This document shows, one piece after another, positions 13,001 through 23,374 of a stretch of DNA of 64,000 nucleotides. The DNA is taken from the NCBI GenBank assembly GCA_964017185.1, contig OZ024874.1, forward strand, positions 53,348,856-53,412,855, in the 5' to 3' direction. Each line of letters begins with the position of its first letter. Within the stretch, counting starts at the first letter, position 1. The notes under the pieces are model-generated. The model saw only the letters and a list, made by a program, of their open reading frames with translations. It was not told the DNA's origin and did not search any database. Source of the DNA: Rugalucina vietnamica (lineage: Eukaryota; Mollusca; Bivalvia; Lucinida; Lucinidae). Made by a program: the position numbers and the translations under genes.

Positions 13001-16000
13001 GTAATGTATTGCCTTTGATAATTTTCTATATTGTGTGGAGGGCGATAGCCGAATTATTTTATATCAAATGTTTATAGGACCTGCAAAAAATATGAAAATC
13101 GGGCAGCAGATAAAAAGGTACAAGTAGGCAATGATCAGGAAATGGCGCAATCAGAAAGAAAATCCCTTTCCAAAAACCGAGGTGGAAAAAACTGAGTTGA
13201 CAATTAGGTACTTATACTTAGAAAACATATCGTAAACCGAGTGAGCAGCTATTTCCCAATAGGAGGCCACTCAGTTACCCAAACCTAACTAAAAATATGC
13301 AAACAGCATGAAAATTTAACACCAAGATATAAAATAACAACCGCATCATATGATAAGTATCGCCTTGGAACGATCAGTAATATAAAATTACTAGCGGGAT
13401 TAAACTAGTTTTACATGGCCATATCCTCACCCTTAACTTCTGCAGTGGTTCACAACATTTAGTTAGTTGTTCGGTCCTCCTGGTGAATCTCTTACTAGTC
13501 ATTGAATCAACAAGGACAAACAAACAAATCATGATAACCGCCATGATGAAACAAAACGAGGACTCACAGATTCAGTAAGCTGCCCGACGATGGAAATCCC
13601 TTGACGCCCAATAACTTACTGAAAATTCGGAGCAACACCAGTTGAACCCCGGTGGGCCAAGCAACAGACAAGACGCTCCGGCCCCAACAAACTAAAATGA
13701 ATAGCTAAAATAAGTCGGGGCCATTATAGAGACTGACGCCCGACGCACCGATGTGCAATTAAAGAAGACAGCGTAGTTATCAACCATGATTGGGTAAAAA
13801 CTAAGCATGCAGACTGTCGCATAACAAATGAGTTACATATCCTATACGATTGTAACGTATAATGATTTTTCTAATCTGAAAAGAAAAATCACTCCTTCCT
13901 ATAAGTTTCTTAAATTTATAAACCAAGTCACCAAAAACTTCTGATTCCGAAAGGGTCTCACGTAAAAGCTTCTTTAACCCAACATTAAATTTGGAAATCA
14001 AATCGAATAGTGTCTGCGATAAAATTTAGAATATGGTTTTCGAAGTTTATGATACCGATAGCCCTGCTGGAGAAGTTTGTTAAACATTTATTTAGCGCGT
14101 TGAAGTCCGCAACATGATTGCGGACTCTAGCGAACCTAATAAGTTGCAAAAGGTATACACCATAAGAAGCACGGCGAGGAACGGCACTATCCAAAAACGG
14201 AAAATTTACTATATCAAACAAAGTCATCACGTTTATCAAAAATTTTAGAAGAAACAAATCCATTTGCAATAGAAAGATGTAAACCTAAAAAGGGCGTTTC
14301 GGTATCTATTTGTTTGAATTGATATTTTACGTTTTAGCTCGTATCTTTGGTGTTGGCTTTATTCAACTGTGTTCAGGTGGATAAATTTGATTGACCATGC
14401 CTTTAAAATAAGTATTGTCAATGTTCAAAGGTCATCGAGGCACCCGCATGTCGATAACATCAGCTTGATTGTCATGGTTAAGCGAATCCATGAAATCTCT
14501 TTCGTAGCAGTATAAAAATAAATCAGCTACGAGGAGTTGTGCAATTTGTACTCATCGGAATTCCAGCAATTTGTCTGTATAACTTGGTTCCAAACTAATA
14601 TAAATATTAACCAAGAGATAGGATAAGGCGTCGCATACATTCTGACATGACCAAAGTGTAAATAATACACTTTGGTCAGAGGAAGTGAAAAAAGTATTTC
14701 TGTCATTTCAAGCCAAATAAAGTGAACAATAGTTTTTAAGACATCTAAAATTGAAATATCTGGCATGGTCTGATACTTATGTCAAACTGCTTTAATATTT
14801 TAACACAATCCAAGACAAATATATTTCGTATGAAACAAAATGAGCCGCATCGTGAGAAAACCGGAATTTTGCCTATGCGAAAACAAAGGCGCAGATCAGC
14901 TTCGCAGTAAATGCGAAGCTGATCAGCGCCTTTGTTTTCGCTACTCGGATAGTACAGTTCCTCATCTACTTAAACACGAAATTTCAAGCTTCAAGCTCTT
15001 TTCTGTGACTGTACAGATCGGTTTGTGTCAGACCTGTTCGGAACCCCCCGAAGACCGGTTTTCTCACGTCGCGGCTCAAATTATTTGTATCCTGTATGTT
15101 GCCATGGCAACCGTTGCGCAATAAGGACTTCCCTCATTTTAAATATCAGGTAGGCCCTTTGTCATGCATGTTTTATCAAACAGTGTGTGAATTTGTGCCT
15201 ATTGCATGGTCTATACAGTTGTATAATTGTTGAACTTCCAGAAACACAGAATTTCGAGAATTTTAGTCCTTGCTTCTACTATCACATTGATATAAAGACG
15301 TAAACGTCATCAACATCAAAACGTTATCAACAGTTTTCATGGTGTCATGTTTAAATTGCAGCAACTACACAACTTTCAACGCCCATATCTCCGCTATTTG
15401 TAAAGATAATCTCTCCATATTTCCATGAAAACATATCGTAAGCCGAATGGGCAGCTATTTTCCCAATAGGTGGCCACTCAGTTACCTACATTGTAAACTT
15501 AACTAAAAATATGAAAACATACATAAGGCGCCAACAGCACAAAAAATTTAAACACCAAGACATTAAACGAAAGAACCACCACGGAAGTATCGCCTTGGAA
15601 CGATCAGTAATATAAAATTACTGGCGCGCTTAAATCGATTTTACAGGTACCTAACCTCACCCTCAGCTTCTGCAGTGGTTCATACCATTTAGTTAGTTCT
15701 AGTGAATGAATCATCAAGAACAGATAAATCATGATAAACATCATGATGAATCAAAAACGAGGACTCAACAGATTCAGTAAGCTATATCATGAACGTTTGT
15801 AACGTAAAGTGGTTTTTTCTAAACCTGAAAAGAAAAATCACTCCTTCCTATAAGTTTCTTTTTTAAACCAAGCCACCATAAAATTCTGTTTCCGAAAGGC
15901 CCTCATGTAAAAGCGTCTTTAACCGAAAATTGAATTTGGAAATCAATTCATAGTGTCTGCGATAAAATTTAGAAAAATGTTTTTCGAAGTTTATTACACC

Positions 16001-17182
16001 GATAGCCCTGCTGGAGGAGTTTGACTGTTTTAAAACGCGTAATATAATTGCAGACTGTAGCAAACCTAATAATTTGTGAATAGTATACACCGTAAGAAGC
16101 ACGGGAAAGCATCCAAAAACGGGAAATTTACTATATCAAAATCAAAGTCATCGCGCGTATCATAAATTTTAGAATAAACAAATCCATTTGCAATAGGAGC
16201 TTCGGTATCTGTGGCGTTGGATTTATTCAGCTGTAGTTCAGGTGAATACATTTGATTGACCATGCCTTCAAAATAAGGGTCCTCACTGTTCAAAAGGTCA
16301 CCGAGGTACCTGGAAGTCGAATTAAAAGCCTATTGGGAGCATAATGTAACACAATGGAACAGCAAATTGCCAAAAAATGGTCACCGAACCGAATGAAATA
16401 TACACATAATAATTTCACATTACGGTACAACTGACACCATACGAAATAGAACGAGCCACACCACAACTACAATAAGTAAAATAGAAGAATAACCTTCATG
16501 TATTTTCGCTGTTATCGCCAGAGCCAAAGTGAGACTGCTGAAGAATTTGAGGCTCTCATTTAGATCAAGGGTTCAGAGGTATACGTTTTAGTATGCCTCT
16601 GTTTAGCTTCTTGTAAATAGTTTTAATGGCCCATCCCGATTGCTAAATTCAAAATTTTGCACCCACCCAACACCTGAGATGATGATCAGAAATTGATCGA
16701 CTCAGTATATGAAGATAGATAGATAGAAACTAATGAGAAAGTTGGTGGGGCATACCATGACTTCGGTTATTAGGATTTACCTATTGACATAAGCAGCAAT
16801 ACAAAGATATACAAGACAATCAACAAAGTACCCTGATGATTTGGTTAATCATTATCAGCATCTTTTAAAACAGTATTGAGGAAAATAGATATTTTTCACA
16901 TTTTGTCTGAAACGTTTTCCAATACCGCACTATTTTTCGTAATTTCATAGACTTGAACCCCTTTCCCCTTTTACTCTTACCAAAAAGTTCGTATATCTGG
17001 CATATAAACATCAAGTAACTATGGAAAATAAACAACAAGAAACTCAAGAAAACTTGCTCTCATTGCTCATCGATTACTTTTTTTTTCAGGTTTGGACACA
17101 TAAAAAGAGCATGCCCATCTACAGCTTTGGAATTAGGCACACACCCTACGAAGCGCCACTAATTGTCGAGGTGCAAGACTAA
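3680..17182 (+). CDS. ODF3: ODF3/CIMAP1-like sperm-tail PG-rich repeat protein, gene 1 (whole gene with alternative exons)
   Basis: Coding segments are exon 1 3680-4079, exon 2a 5997-6121 or 2b 6600-6724, exon 3 8701-8841, and terminal exon 4a 9398-9490, 4b 10641-10733 or 4c 17090-17182. Any path of one exon of each kind totals 759 nt, or 252 aa plus stop, close to the ~254 aa of vertebrate ODF3. The protein carries repeated PGP motifs (SSPGPCY, CSPGPCYY, TPGPGAYSPE, TPGPGTYN, KPGPGAHSPE), the hallmark of sperm-tail PG-rich (STPGR/SHIPPO) repeats, alternating with FGIRH motifs. Family members associate with axonemal microtubules or outer dense fibres, so a cilium/flagellum role is inferred. 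All introns are GT-AG and phases are compatible. The start is chosen because MVYNYTKPRAP is shared with gene 2 and upstream similarity stops at a splice acceptor. Isoform use is inferred from sequence only. Confidence 0.9.
4080..5996 (+). other. Gene 1 intron 1
   Basis: This 1,917 nt intron runs from GTATAG to a TTACAG acceptor. It carries one MITE (4357-4592). I see no further exon in it. Confidence 0.75.
4357..4592. mobile_element. TGAGCC-family MITE (copy B) in gene 1 intron 1
   Basis: TGAGCCACCTCATGAGAATAC at the left, CACGTCGCAGCTCA at the right, shared GTTTGTGTCAGACCTGGTC inside. 236 bp, diverged. Confidence 0.7.
5997..6121 (+). CDS. ODF3: ODF3-like gene 1, alternative exon 2a
   Basis: This 125 nt exon lies between a TTTAAATTACAG acceptor and a CTAAG|GTAATT donor. 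It completes codon 134 (G|CA, Ala) and encodes 42 residues that include YTLPFMIGRTVQS and GRSKVGAFSEDLAK. It aligns end to end with exon 2b (32 of 42 identical) and with the single exon 2 of gene 2 (26 of 42). Most shared codons with 2b differ at the third base while the amino acid is kept, which indicates long purifying selection. It is too short to appear as a long ORF and was found by homology to the paralogous exons and by splice phase. Confidence 0.87.
6600..6724 (+). CDS. ODF3: ODF3-like gene 1, alternative exon 2b
   Basis: This second 125 nt copy of exon 2 lies 478 nt after 2a, between GTGTTTTCAG and AAAG|GTAAAA. It has the same phases as 2a and encodes YTLPFMIGKTVQS and GRSNVGAFCEDLAK. 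It restores the Cys before EDLAK that gene 2 also has, where 2a has Ser. If both 2a and 2b were spliced in, 2b would be read in the wrong frame and would stop at its tenth codon (TGA). The open frame extending upstream from 6491 through an ATC/ATT-rich tract is chance and not part of the protein. Confidence 0.87.
7512..7580. repeat. Short foldback repeat in gene 1 intron
   Basis: GCAAACAGAATA at 7513-7524 is the inverse of TATTCTGTTTGC at 7568-7579. The interior contains a second stem around GACGCCGC...GCGGCGTC. The whole forms a ~69 bp hairpin, MITE-like. It has no coding potential. Confidence 0.6.
8143..8171. repeat. Poly(A) tract
   Basis: Uninterrupted A run in the gene 1 intron. It may be the tail of an old retro-insertion, but no target duplication was identified. 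Confidence 0.7.
8701..8841 (+). CDS. ODF3: ODF3-like gene 1, constitutive exon 3
   Basis: This 141 nt (47 codon) exon follows a TCTCCCCTAG acceptor and ends with AAAAT|GTAAGT, a near-consensus donor. It encodes two PGP repeats (TPGPGTYNTTE and QKPGPGAHSPE) around YSMTSRNIMPGDTT. Both ends are in phase 0, so it can join any of the three terminal exons, and skipping it would also preserve frame. Gene 2 exon 3 has the same length and 34 of 47 identical residues. No second copy of this exon was found in gene 1. Confidence 0.9.
9398..9490 (+). CDS. ODF3: ODF3-like gene 1, alternative terminal exon 4a
   Basis: This 93 nt exon after a CGTTTACAG acceptor encodes 30 residues beginning VRINKLEQP, includes FSFGIRHSQY and TAPLIVECQD, then TAA. 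It is in phase 0 with exon 3, 556 nt upstream. It shares 21 of 30 residues with 4b. A candidate polyadenylation signal AATAAA is at 10428-10433, about 940 nt after the stop and before 4b. Intactness of acceptor, frame and stop argues against a dead exon. Confidence 0.83.
   Translation, partial: VRINKLEQPHFSFGIRHSQYTAPLIVECQD
9491..10640 (+). other. Interval between terminal exons 4a and 4b
   Basis: About 1.15 kb that would be the 3' UTR of the 4a isoform and intron for the others. I see no coding similarity. It contains an AATAAA at 10428-10433. Confidence 0.5.
10641..10733 (+). CDS. ODF3: ODF3-like gene 1, alternative terminal exon 4b
   Basis: This 93 nt exon after a TTAATTTTCCAG acceptor encodes VRIHKREAP, YSFGIRHTQY and MAPLIIECKD, then TGA. 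It has the same phase and length as 4a, 4c and gene 2 exon 4. It shares 21 of 30 residues with 4a and 19 of 30 with 4c. AATAAA at 11115-11120, about 385 nt after the stop, is a plausible polyadenylation signal. Differences from 4a are mostly third-base changes, consistent with coding constraint. Confidence 0.85.
   Translation: MRIHKREAPMYSFGIRHTQYMAPLIIECKD
10734..12514 (+). other. 3' UTR/intron region after exon 4b
   Basis: AT-rich sequence with AATAAA at 11115-11120 and again near 11807. The only notable structure is a 22 bp perfect palindrome at 12014-12035. No gene is visible. Confidence 0.5.
12014..12035. repeat. 22 bp perfect palindrome
   Basis: ACCTAGGTCCC is followed directly by its inverse GGGACCTAGGT, giving a perfect GC-rich palindrome in AT-rich surroundings. 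Function is unknown. Confidence 0.8.
12515..12775 (+). mobile_element. 3'-end fragment of the YLDD reverse-transcriptase element (copy 1)
   Basis: Runs from ACTGATCGTTCCAAGTCGAT through AACTGAGTGGCC, GCTGCTCATTCGGCTTACG and CCCACCTCGGTTTTTGG to TGATCTTTGCC. These blocks recur in the same order in the other copies. It lacks coding sequence. Confidence 0.7.
13115..14780 (-). mobile_element. Degenerate YLDD reverse-transcriptase element (copy 2)
   Basis: This copy reads on the - strand from ~14780 down to the 3' end near 13118 (AAGGTACAAGTAGGCAATGA in + orientation). Broken frames encode pieces of a reverse transcriptase: FHFIWLEMTE-like and LTKVYYLHFGHVRMYA segments (14527-14766), IVNFPFLDSAVPRRASYGVY (13985-14269) and a C-terminal KFKKLIGRSDFSFQ (13801-14001). 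Frameshifts and stops show it is dead. It lies in the last intron of gene 1, in the opposite orientation. The family resembles animal Penelope-like or related non-LTR elements. Class is inferred, and no endonuclease was seen. Confidence 0.7.
14841..15078. mobile_element. TGAGCC-ended MITE (copy C, best preserved)
   Basis: Termini are TGAGCCGCATCGTGAGAAAAC and its inverse GTTTTCTCACGTCGCGGCTCA. Inside is a strong stem (GGCGCAGATCAGCTTCGCA / TGCGAAGCTGATCAGCGCC). Length is 238 bp. No clear target duplication longer than 2-3 bp was seen. The open frame across it is not a gene. Confidence 0.8.
15425..16325 (-). mobile_element. Degenerate YLDD reverse-transcriptase element (copy 3)
   Basis: This - strand copy includes the conserved 3' region (ATATCGTAAGCCGAATGGGC at its left in + orientation) and coding remnants: NPYFEGMVNQMY-like and ELQLNKSNATDTEAP (16066-16293), FNFRLKTLLHEGLSE (15863-16102). 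Multiple frame breaks. It lies in gene 1's last intron. Confidence 0.7.
16326..17089 (+). other. End of gene 1 last intron
   Basis: AT-rich sequence with no gene seen. It ends in a strong polypyrimidine acceptor (TTACTTTTTTTTTCAG) for exon 4c. Confidence 0.5.
17090..17182 (+). CDS. ODF3: ODF3-like gene 1, alternative terminal exon 4c
   Basis: This 93 nt exon encodes VWTHKKSMP, YSFGIRHTPY and EAPLIVEVQD, then TAA. It has the Trp at its second residue and Glu before APLIV, as in gene 2 exon 4 (21 of 30 identical), whereas 4a and 4b have Arg there. It is therefore the likeliest positional equivalent of the ancestral last exon. It lies 6.4 kb beyond 4b across three element copies and a MITE. A candidate AATAAA is at 18100-18105. 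Confidence 0.85.
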   Translation, partial: VWTHKKSMPIYSFGIRHTPYEAPLIVEVQD

Positions 17183-20106
17183 AAATCGTCAGCGACATAG
17201 TTGTTTTATAAGGAAGTATGGGTGAAAACTGAGATACGCATGTCGAATGAGTGAAAGTTTTCTAAATTCAGCATTACTTAACATGACAGCATTTCGACTT
17301 AGCTTTAAATTCAAATGAGATAAGACTTTTATACATATATAAGAATCAAATTGGATCAGGAACCAAGATTGTTGTACTGATTCACGGGTAATTTTCACAT
17401 GAACTTTCGCATTTTCATTTTATTGTATGTATGTAGCTTACAAGCTGCATGGTTAATGTGAACTATTCGAGCCTCTTCATTTGAAATTACTGTTCTTGGC
17501 TGCAACAAAGATGTGAAAACATTTTTTGTTTGTTATTTCTCGAGCATTGCTTATAGTCACCAGGATAAAATAGCCCGCAGCTGTGTCGAATTTCTCGTGA
17601 AGGGACTCGTTTATTTGTTTCATTATAAACAACATTTGAATGCAGCTAACATGTTTTCTTTCCTCAAATGTCTTGACAATCAAACTTTATCTTAATCAAA
17701 ATGACAGCGCAGTATTTTCTCCCTTTTTGCTATTGTGTTTTTAATGATGAAGCCTGCTACAGATATTCTGCTCTGGATAGTTGCAAACATAATGAAAGCT
17801 CTCCTATATTTTTACTATTGATAATTAAATGCTTTAAATGTTTAAATGTCAAAACCTCATGACTTGATTGTTACTGTTTAGAAGCTATTGAAAATACGCT
17901 GTTATCATTTTTTGAAGTTTTTTTTTTGTAATACATTTATTACATTTTTTAAGTCTTTCATAGGTGTTTTATGTACACATTTGTCAGTTACTGCATCCAA
18001 AAACTCGTGTTGTCCTTATTTGTGTACAACTGAAACATTTTCTTTTAACATGGTTTATCCACCTGTAAAGCTATTTTAGTTCGTTTATAAAAGTATATGA
18101 ATAAATTACTAAATATTCAATTTGCAAATTGAAATACGAGTTCCGAATCATTTATATAGTAACAATTAATAGTTGATAAAATCTTGTACAGTGTAAAATA
18201 GTTTAACTTATAGGAGCGGAATCAAAATAAGCACATTATAATTTCAATCTCTTTATATTCTGAATATCATTTTATTTCTAAATTAATGTCTCTAGATACT
18301 TGTCCAGTTTGCTAAAGATGGCAACTGAGTTTTTATTCGTTTCATTCACTACTCACTGTTTTCCGTTTCTGTAAAACGTGACTCGTCAGTCACACAGTAT
18401 ATAATTGTCAGCTTCTCTGTCAGCACCTTTTTCATTTAAGTTAGCGTTATACTTTCCTTAGCTACAAATCCGTTTATATAGGTTATTTATCATTTTTATT
18501 TTGAGTGATAGTATATTGACATTTTCTACGTCTACCAAAAGTATTTTCTGTACATAATTATTCTGTGATATTTTGAGCACCGATTTTGTTTATGCTTGTA
18601 CATATTGTTTGAGAACCTGCTTTTGTTTGTTTCTGTTTTTCACCTCATATATTTGAAAATCAATATTGCAAGACTGCAAATGACAGCAAATTAAACAATG
18701 AGCTCTCAATGCAGCAGTGAAAATCCTTAAAGAGAAAGGTGTGCGTTACACATATCCATTTGGAATAATCTTTCACAATCAACTGTCAAGGACAAACGGC
18801 AATTGAAGTCAAAATGTATTTTGTTCTTTCAAGTTTCATATAATATCTATTTTAGGGATCCAATCAGCAATCATTTGTTGAAATTTGTAAATGATTGAAT
18901 CCATAACATGTGCCCAATCAAGATCCATTACATGTGCCTGATTAAGAACACAGCCTATGAATTCATAGGACTTAAGTTTGGTATGATATGTGTGGCTCTT
19001 AAGATTTTTCTTAATGACGAACCCCTTTTATGATGGAGTGGACATTCAACGTCGTGTTGTGAAGAAAAGAATGTTCTAGATTGAGAACCTAAGGCGTTTT
19101 CCTTTGTTAAACTATGCGTCAATGAAGTCTTGTAATGTGGATTTCCATCGTTAACTTATTTATATTCTTTAGTCATCCTGTAGTTATACTGCCTTGGGGA
19201 GACATTATTATAATTACGCTATATTCTGTGTCCATTTCTGTACTGAACCAAAAGTTTTTATCAAAACCAAATTCTTTTTTGTGTCCAAGCATAAAATGAA
19301 TAAAGGCAAAACAACCAAACCCCGATATCCAGTCATCGATTTAAAATTGGCGTTATATGCGTAATTGTAAATCATGCTATGCTACTTTCATATAAGAATG
19401 ACTTGACAATTTTGTAGATTTATTGGCGATATTAAAACAACTTTAAAGTTTCATCTGAGAAGCAAAGAAGTCCAATTTATTCATACCAATAAATACGTTT
19501 GAAATGTTTCACATTCTGCATGGTAACCGAAAAGTCAAATATCAAATATAGTGCTTAAGATATCATTCGAATTTTTAAAATGTTATATTTCATATACATG
19601 TAGGCGTAAATTTTACGAACATTTAACACGTATAAATGTCCTGTTCACGGCACCAAATTAAGTACTTTGTTACAGATAGTGTGAAAATAATTCAGTCTGC
19701 AGAATGATGGAAGACTTGACTAAACTGTTCTGTTTCAATGCAATTTTATTTTCAATTCCTGTTTTAAGGATAGTGTGGTAAATTCCAAGTGGTTGTTTCA
19801 GCATAAGCCATGTAAGCGGTGTCTCTACAACATGTGTCCGAAGTTCTATTACGTTTCGTTAACATTGTTTGGTTTTATAAGTTTTCGTTATATAAAGCTA
19901 AAATAGTGATACAAATTTTATCATGGATAGTGAAAGAAATGTTATTATATATTATTACTGTGATAAGTGAAAAATAAAAAATCCTCCCACATCTTTAATT
20001 GTTTTTATTTTCACCATGTTCACAGATCCTTCTGGCGTAACTGTCGCTTTAGTATTTTTTCCGAAGATAAACATGAATTGGCCTATACATGTAGCACTAT
20101 TGTGCT
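17183..20106. other. 3' flank of gene 1 and intergenic DNA
   Basis: AT-rich DNA containing the presumed 4c 3' UTR (AATAAA at 18100-18105). No further gene, RNA or clear repeat seen. Confidence 0.5.
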
Positions 20107-20198
20107 ACAACAACAAAAACAACAACAACAACAATATTAATAATAATAAAGTAAATAATAATATTAATAATAATAATAATAATAGTAATAATAATAGG
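20107..20198. repeat. AAC/AAT microsatellite
   Basis: Interrupted (AAC)n followed by (AAT)n. Short poly-Asn frames here are artefacts. Confidence 0.9.
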
Positions 20199-20503
20199 CG
20201 CTGCATCTAGACCTCTTTATACTTGGACACATATGCTTTTTGATTTAGCGAACTTGTGAATAGACGCTCATCTGCTCATAAGTGATGTAATATTGCTACT
20301 GACGTTTGTCCATGTCAGACGGGAAGTCATGTTCTTGTCTTTTGTTTGAGAAGGTGTATTCTATCCATTGTCAACAGCTGAGGCCATATATTACGTGCAT
20401 CATCATTATGAAACCACTCCTATGCAATATACAGAGAACTTGACTGCTGCAACAATAGATCATTTTCGACTGAAATATTTATATGTTTTCCCTGGTTTCC
20501 CTG

Positions 20504-20600
20504 GATCAAAAATAAGGAAAATAGGTACACCCTTGTATACCCCAGTTTCACTATATAAACGTGGGGGTTAATAGGGTATGCTTTTCATGGACATGCGATG
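20504..20600. repeat. Dispersed hairpin repeat, AAGTGGGGGTAT family (copy 1)
   Basis: Shares AAAATAGGTA, CCTTGTATACCC, GTGGGGGTTA and a trailing CATGGACATGC block with copies at 52611-52770 and 62084-62250. Confidence 0.5.
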
Positions 20601-21913
20601 TTTTGAATTTCGCACACTGTATCTCGTCACGAAATTGGTAATAAGCCTATTTTGAGCCGATGCTTGTACGAAGCCTACCGACGGACACACGAATACCACA
20701 CGATTATACCAGAAGCGCTCACGGACTCCAATCCATAAAATACACGGTGCCTATAATGTAGGCTGGAGGTTGAACGAGTCCCAACTTCAGTTGCGTACAA
20801 ACATGGGTCTTTTGAGGAAACATTTCAATAATGTATGATTTCGTTGTTGACGTCCACGGTAAACTGTTAATACCGTGACTGTAATGTCAGTTACTTTGCA
20901 ACACTGTTCAAGCTTCCCGGGGACAGTTTGATAGTATTTTAAATCCCGATGATCTTTCGCATGAAACTCTTGAGTCAATAGATAAAACGCTCGTTTGTCG
21001 AATACTGCGATGGGGGTACTACTCTACTAGAAATAAAAGAAAGAAAACCGGGTGCTGCTTCAAAGACAACATAGTAATAAACAAACCAAATACCTGTTAG
21101 AGATGGTGTTGCTCCTATTTGACCTGCAAGATGTGTTTTCGTCTAACTGTCTCCAAAATGCGCCATGATTTTTATCGGAATGGAATCAAGAGGCTTATGA
21201 GAAAAATGCTTTGTGGATGTTGATTGTTGTATGTCCACGTTACCGTGGGAAATAATGAGAACGCAGAAAGAACAGTTTTGGTTAATATTGTATTCCCATT
21301 TAGATGCTACCGTGTTCTATTTTTTCAGATACGATGCTTATTCGATGGCGTTGACAGCGATGTCGTGTTGCCTTCCTAACACAATTGGGCAACATCGTGT
21401 CTCCTTGATAAGATGGCCTCACGATGGCTTTGCGAAGGCAAAGATGTACACACGAATTCAACCCGATTGGAAGATCGATGAGTTTATGGCAGTATCAATG
21501 TTGACACCTACTGCTTAACCCCAGAAGTTAGGACTGATTTTCAATTGCCGAAAATTGCTTGTTTTTAGGCGTTCAACATCACTTCGTCACGTGGTCGACG
21601 TCACTACAGATGTCAACCATATGCTTTATTTTGTGTCGGCCATCTAGACTAATTGAATAAAGTGTATTGCAGCTATGGGGAACCTGCTTTTCAATGTGTT
21701 TCGCTGCTTTAGATAGGATGGTTTGCAAAGTTAAGCAAGAAATTCGTCAAATCGCTGATTTCCTTCATTTTTAAAAATGACCCCTTCACCAGTTTTTACG
21801 CAATCAACGTCCGACGGCTGATTTTCACAGGTCGGCTTTGAAGATGGTTGGACAACATATATTCGGAATTTCGGATGAATCGACTGAAACCACGAAAAAG
21901 ATATCTTAAGTTT
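20601..21913. other. Intergenic DNA, no gene recognised
   Basis: Contains an open frame at 21213-21518 (101 codons) with no recognisable domain and no splice or paralog support. I do not call it a gene. Confidence 0.4.
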
Positions 21914-22015
21914 CCCAGCAGGCACATGACGTCATAATGACGTCAGATCGACGTCGATGCGACGTCCATCATCGACGTCGATCTGACGTCATTTTGACGT
22001 CATGTGCCCGCTGGG
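21914..22015. repeat. 102 bp near-perfect palindrome with four CRE octamers
   Basis: CCCAGCAGGCACATGACGTC at the left is mirrored by GACGTCATGTGCCCGCTGGG at the right. Arms of ~46 nt differ at only a few positions. TGACGTCA occurs at 21927-21934, 21938-21945, 21984-21991 and 21995-22002. GACGTC recurs in the centre. It is foldback-MITE-like. No clear target duplication. Confidence 0.85.
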
Positions 22016-22159
22016 TTAACGACGAGTTGCGTTGGCTGTGGAACTCAGTTTATATTTCCTCAAAAACACATTTCAAATATCCCAAATGAGACTGCAGATA
22101 TGGCCAATATCTACTTCTCTCATTATAAGTCTAGAAACTAAAAATTGTCATAGCAACAT

Positions 22160-22296
22160 GAGGTACAAGTAGGCAATGATCAGAAAATTGCGCAATCAGA
22201 AAGATATTCCCACTCCATAAACCGAGGGGTGGGAAAAAACTAAAATGACACTTAGGTATGTAAGCATGCAGACTGTCGCATAACATTCAAGTTATA
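22160..22296 (-). mobile_element. YLDD reverse-transcriptase element copy 4, left part (interrupted)
   Basis: The 3' end of a - strand copy (GGTACAAGTAGGCAATGATC onward) runs to CATTCAAGTTATA and is cut by the DNA transposon. It resumes at 27523. Compared with copy 10 it is also shortened internally. Confidence 0.75.
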
Positions 22297-22498
22297 CACT
22301 GTTTCTCAATAAGTAGGAACACAGCTGCTAAAGAAATGTTAAAAAATCAACTTTACGTAATACATATGCCATATTGTGTGTTATGCTCGGCATATACCCA
22401 GGAACCTACGTTTGAAATTTTACATGCATATCATGTATGGTTATAAAGTTATGAATGTTTATGTAATGACACTGGTATCCCAAAATTGGCCAAAAATC

Positions 22499-23236
22499 CA
22501 ATATCCGTTATCCTGCATACCTATATTTTAGACCTTAAAATGACAAGTACTGAGTAAATAAACACCCCCTGTCATATTCAGTATTTCTTCCAAAGGGGCA
22601 TACAGATCCACAGAAGAAGTGCTATTCATTGGAATACCAACCAATCTACTGGTATATAACAACAAACATAATATTGCTTTATTTAATGTGAAACTTTTAG
22701 AACATAAAAAAATCATTGAAGCACTTTGCAAACTCATAGATAAATTGATTGAAAATCCAATCATAGTTCATCATTTCTAGATCAAATTTCAAAATATACT
22801 TTGCATGATTTAACCATTTTTTAACAATCCTAGCACATTCTGTACAGATAAGTCGTTCAAGAAAAAACAGCTGGTTTGGTAACGGAAATTTCATTCAATA
22901 TTCAAATTGCGAAAAACACAATTATTATGTTCATTACGAATCCACAACCAAAACGAAATTGAAAAACAACTACAGTAGCTAGATTTATCATTTGATTATA
23001 GCATTTCAGTATAGGCATCGCTCTTATCTCGTGCTAAACCCTATATTGTACATGATTGTTTGCAACTTTTTTTCAGAATAACATTTCAAAAATTATATTT
23101 TAGCACGACTTCAGCCTTTTTTTAATGTTATCAGCCTATGGTTCTGTCTAAAAGAGCGAACATAGATTGACATCCGTTCTACAAACCTCTTATAGTGACA
23201 TTTGATACACACCAGTACACTGGTAACGGAAATTTT
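22499..23236. repeat. Left subterminal repeats of the DNA transposon
   Basis: Three copies of a GGTAACGGAAATTTT-like motif: 22499-22513 (inverted, variant AATATCCGTTATCC), 22878-22892 and 23222-23236. I noticed no full-length match outside the element. Confidence 0.75.
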
Positions 23237-23374
23237 ATGGTTATCAAAATTTAATACAAGTCTATAGGTGAGTATTTGTAAATGTTACAAACGTATTGGT
23301 AACAACAACTTTGTACGAGCAAATAAAATAAATCTCTTAAGGACTAGAAACTACACCATAGTCGACGGCTCTAA

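Noticed and set aside
14840..15124. 94-codon frame starting MSRIVRKPEFCLCENKGADQ
   Set aside because: It is the translation of a MITE. Similar peptides appear wherever the MITE lies, on either strand.
21213..21518. 101-codon + strand frame as a gene
   Set aside because: No recognisable domain, no homologous exon in the window and no splice-site support.
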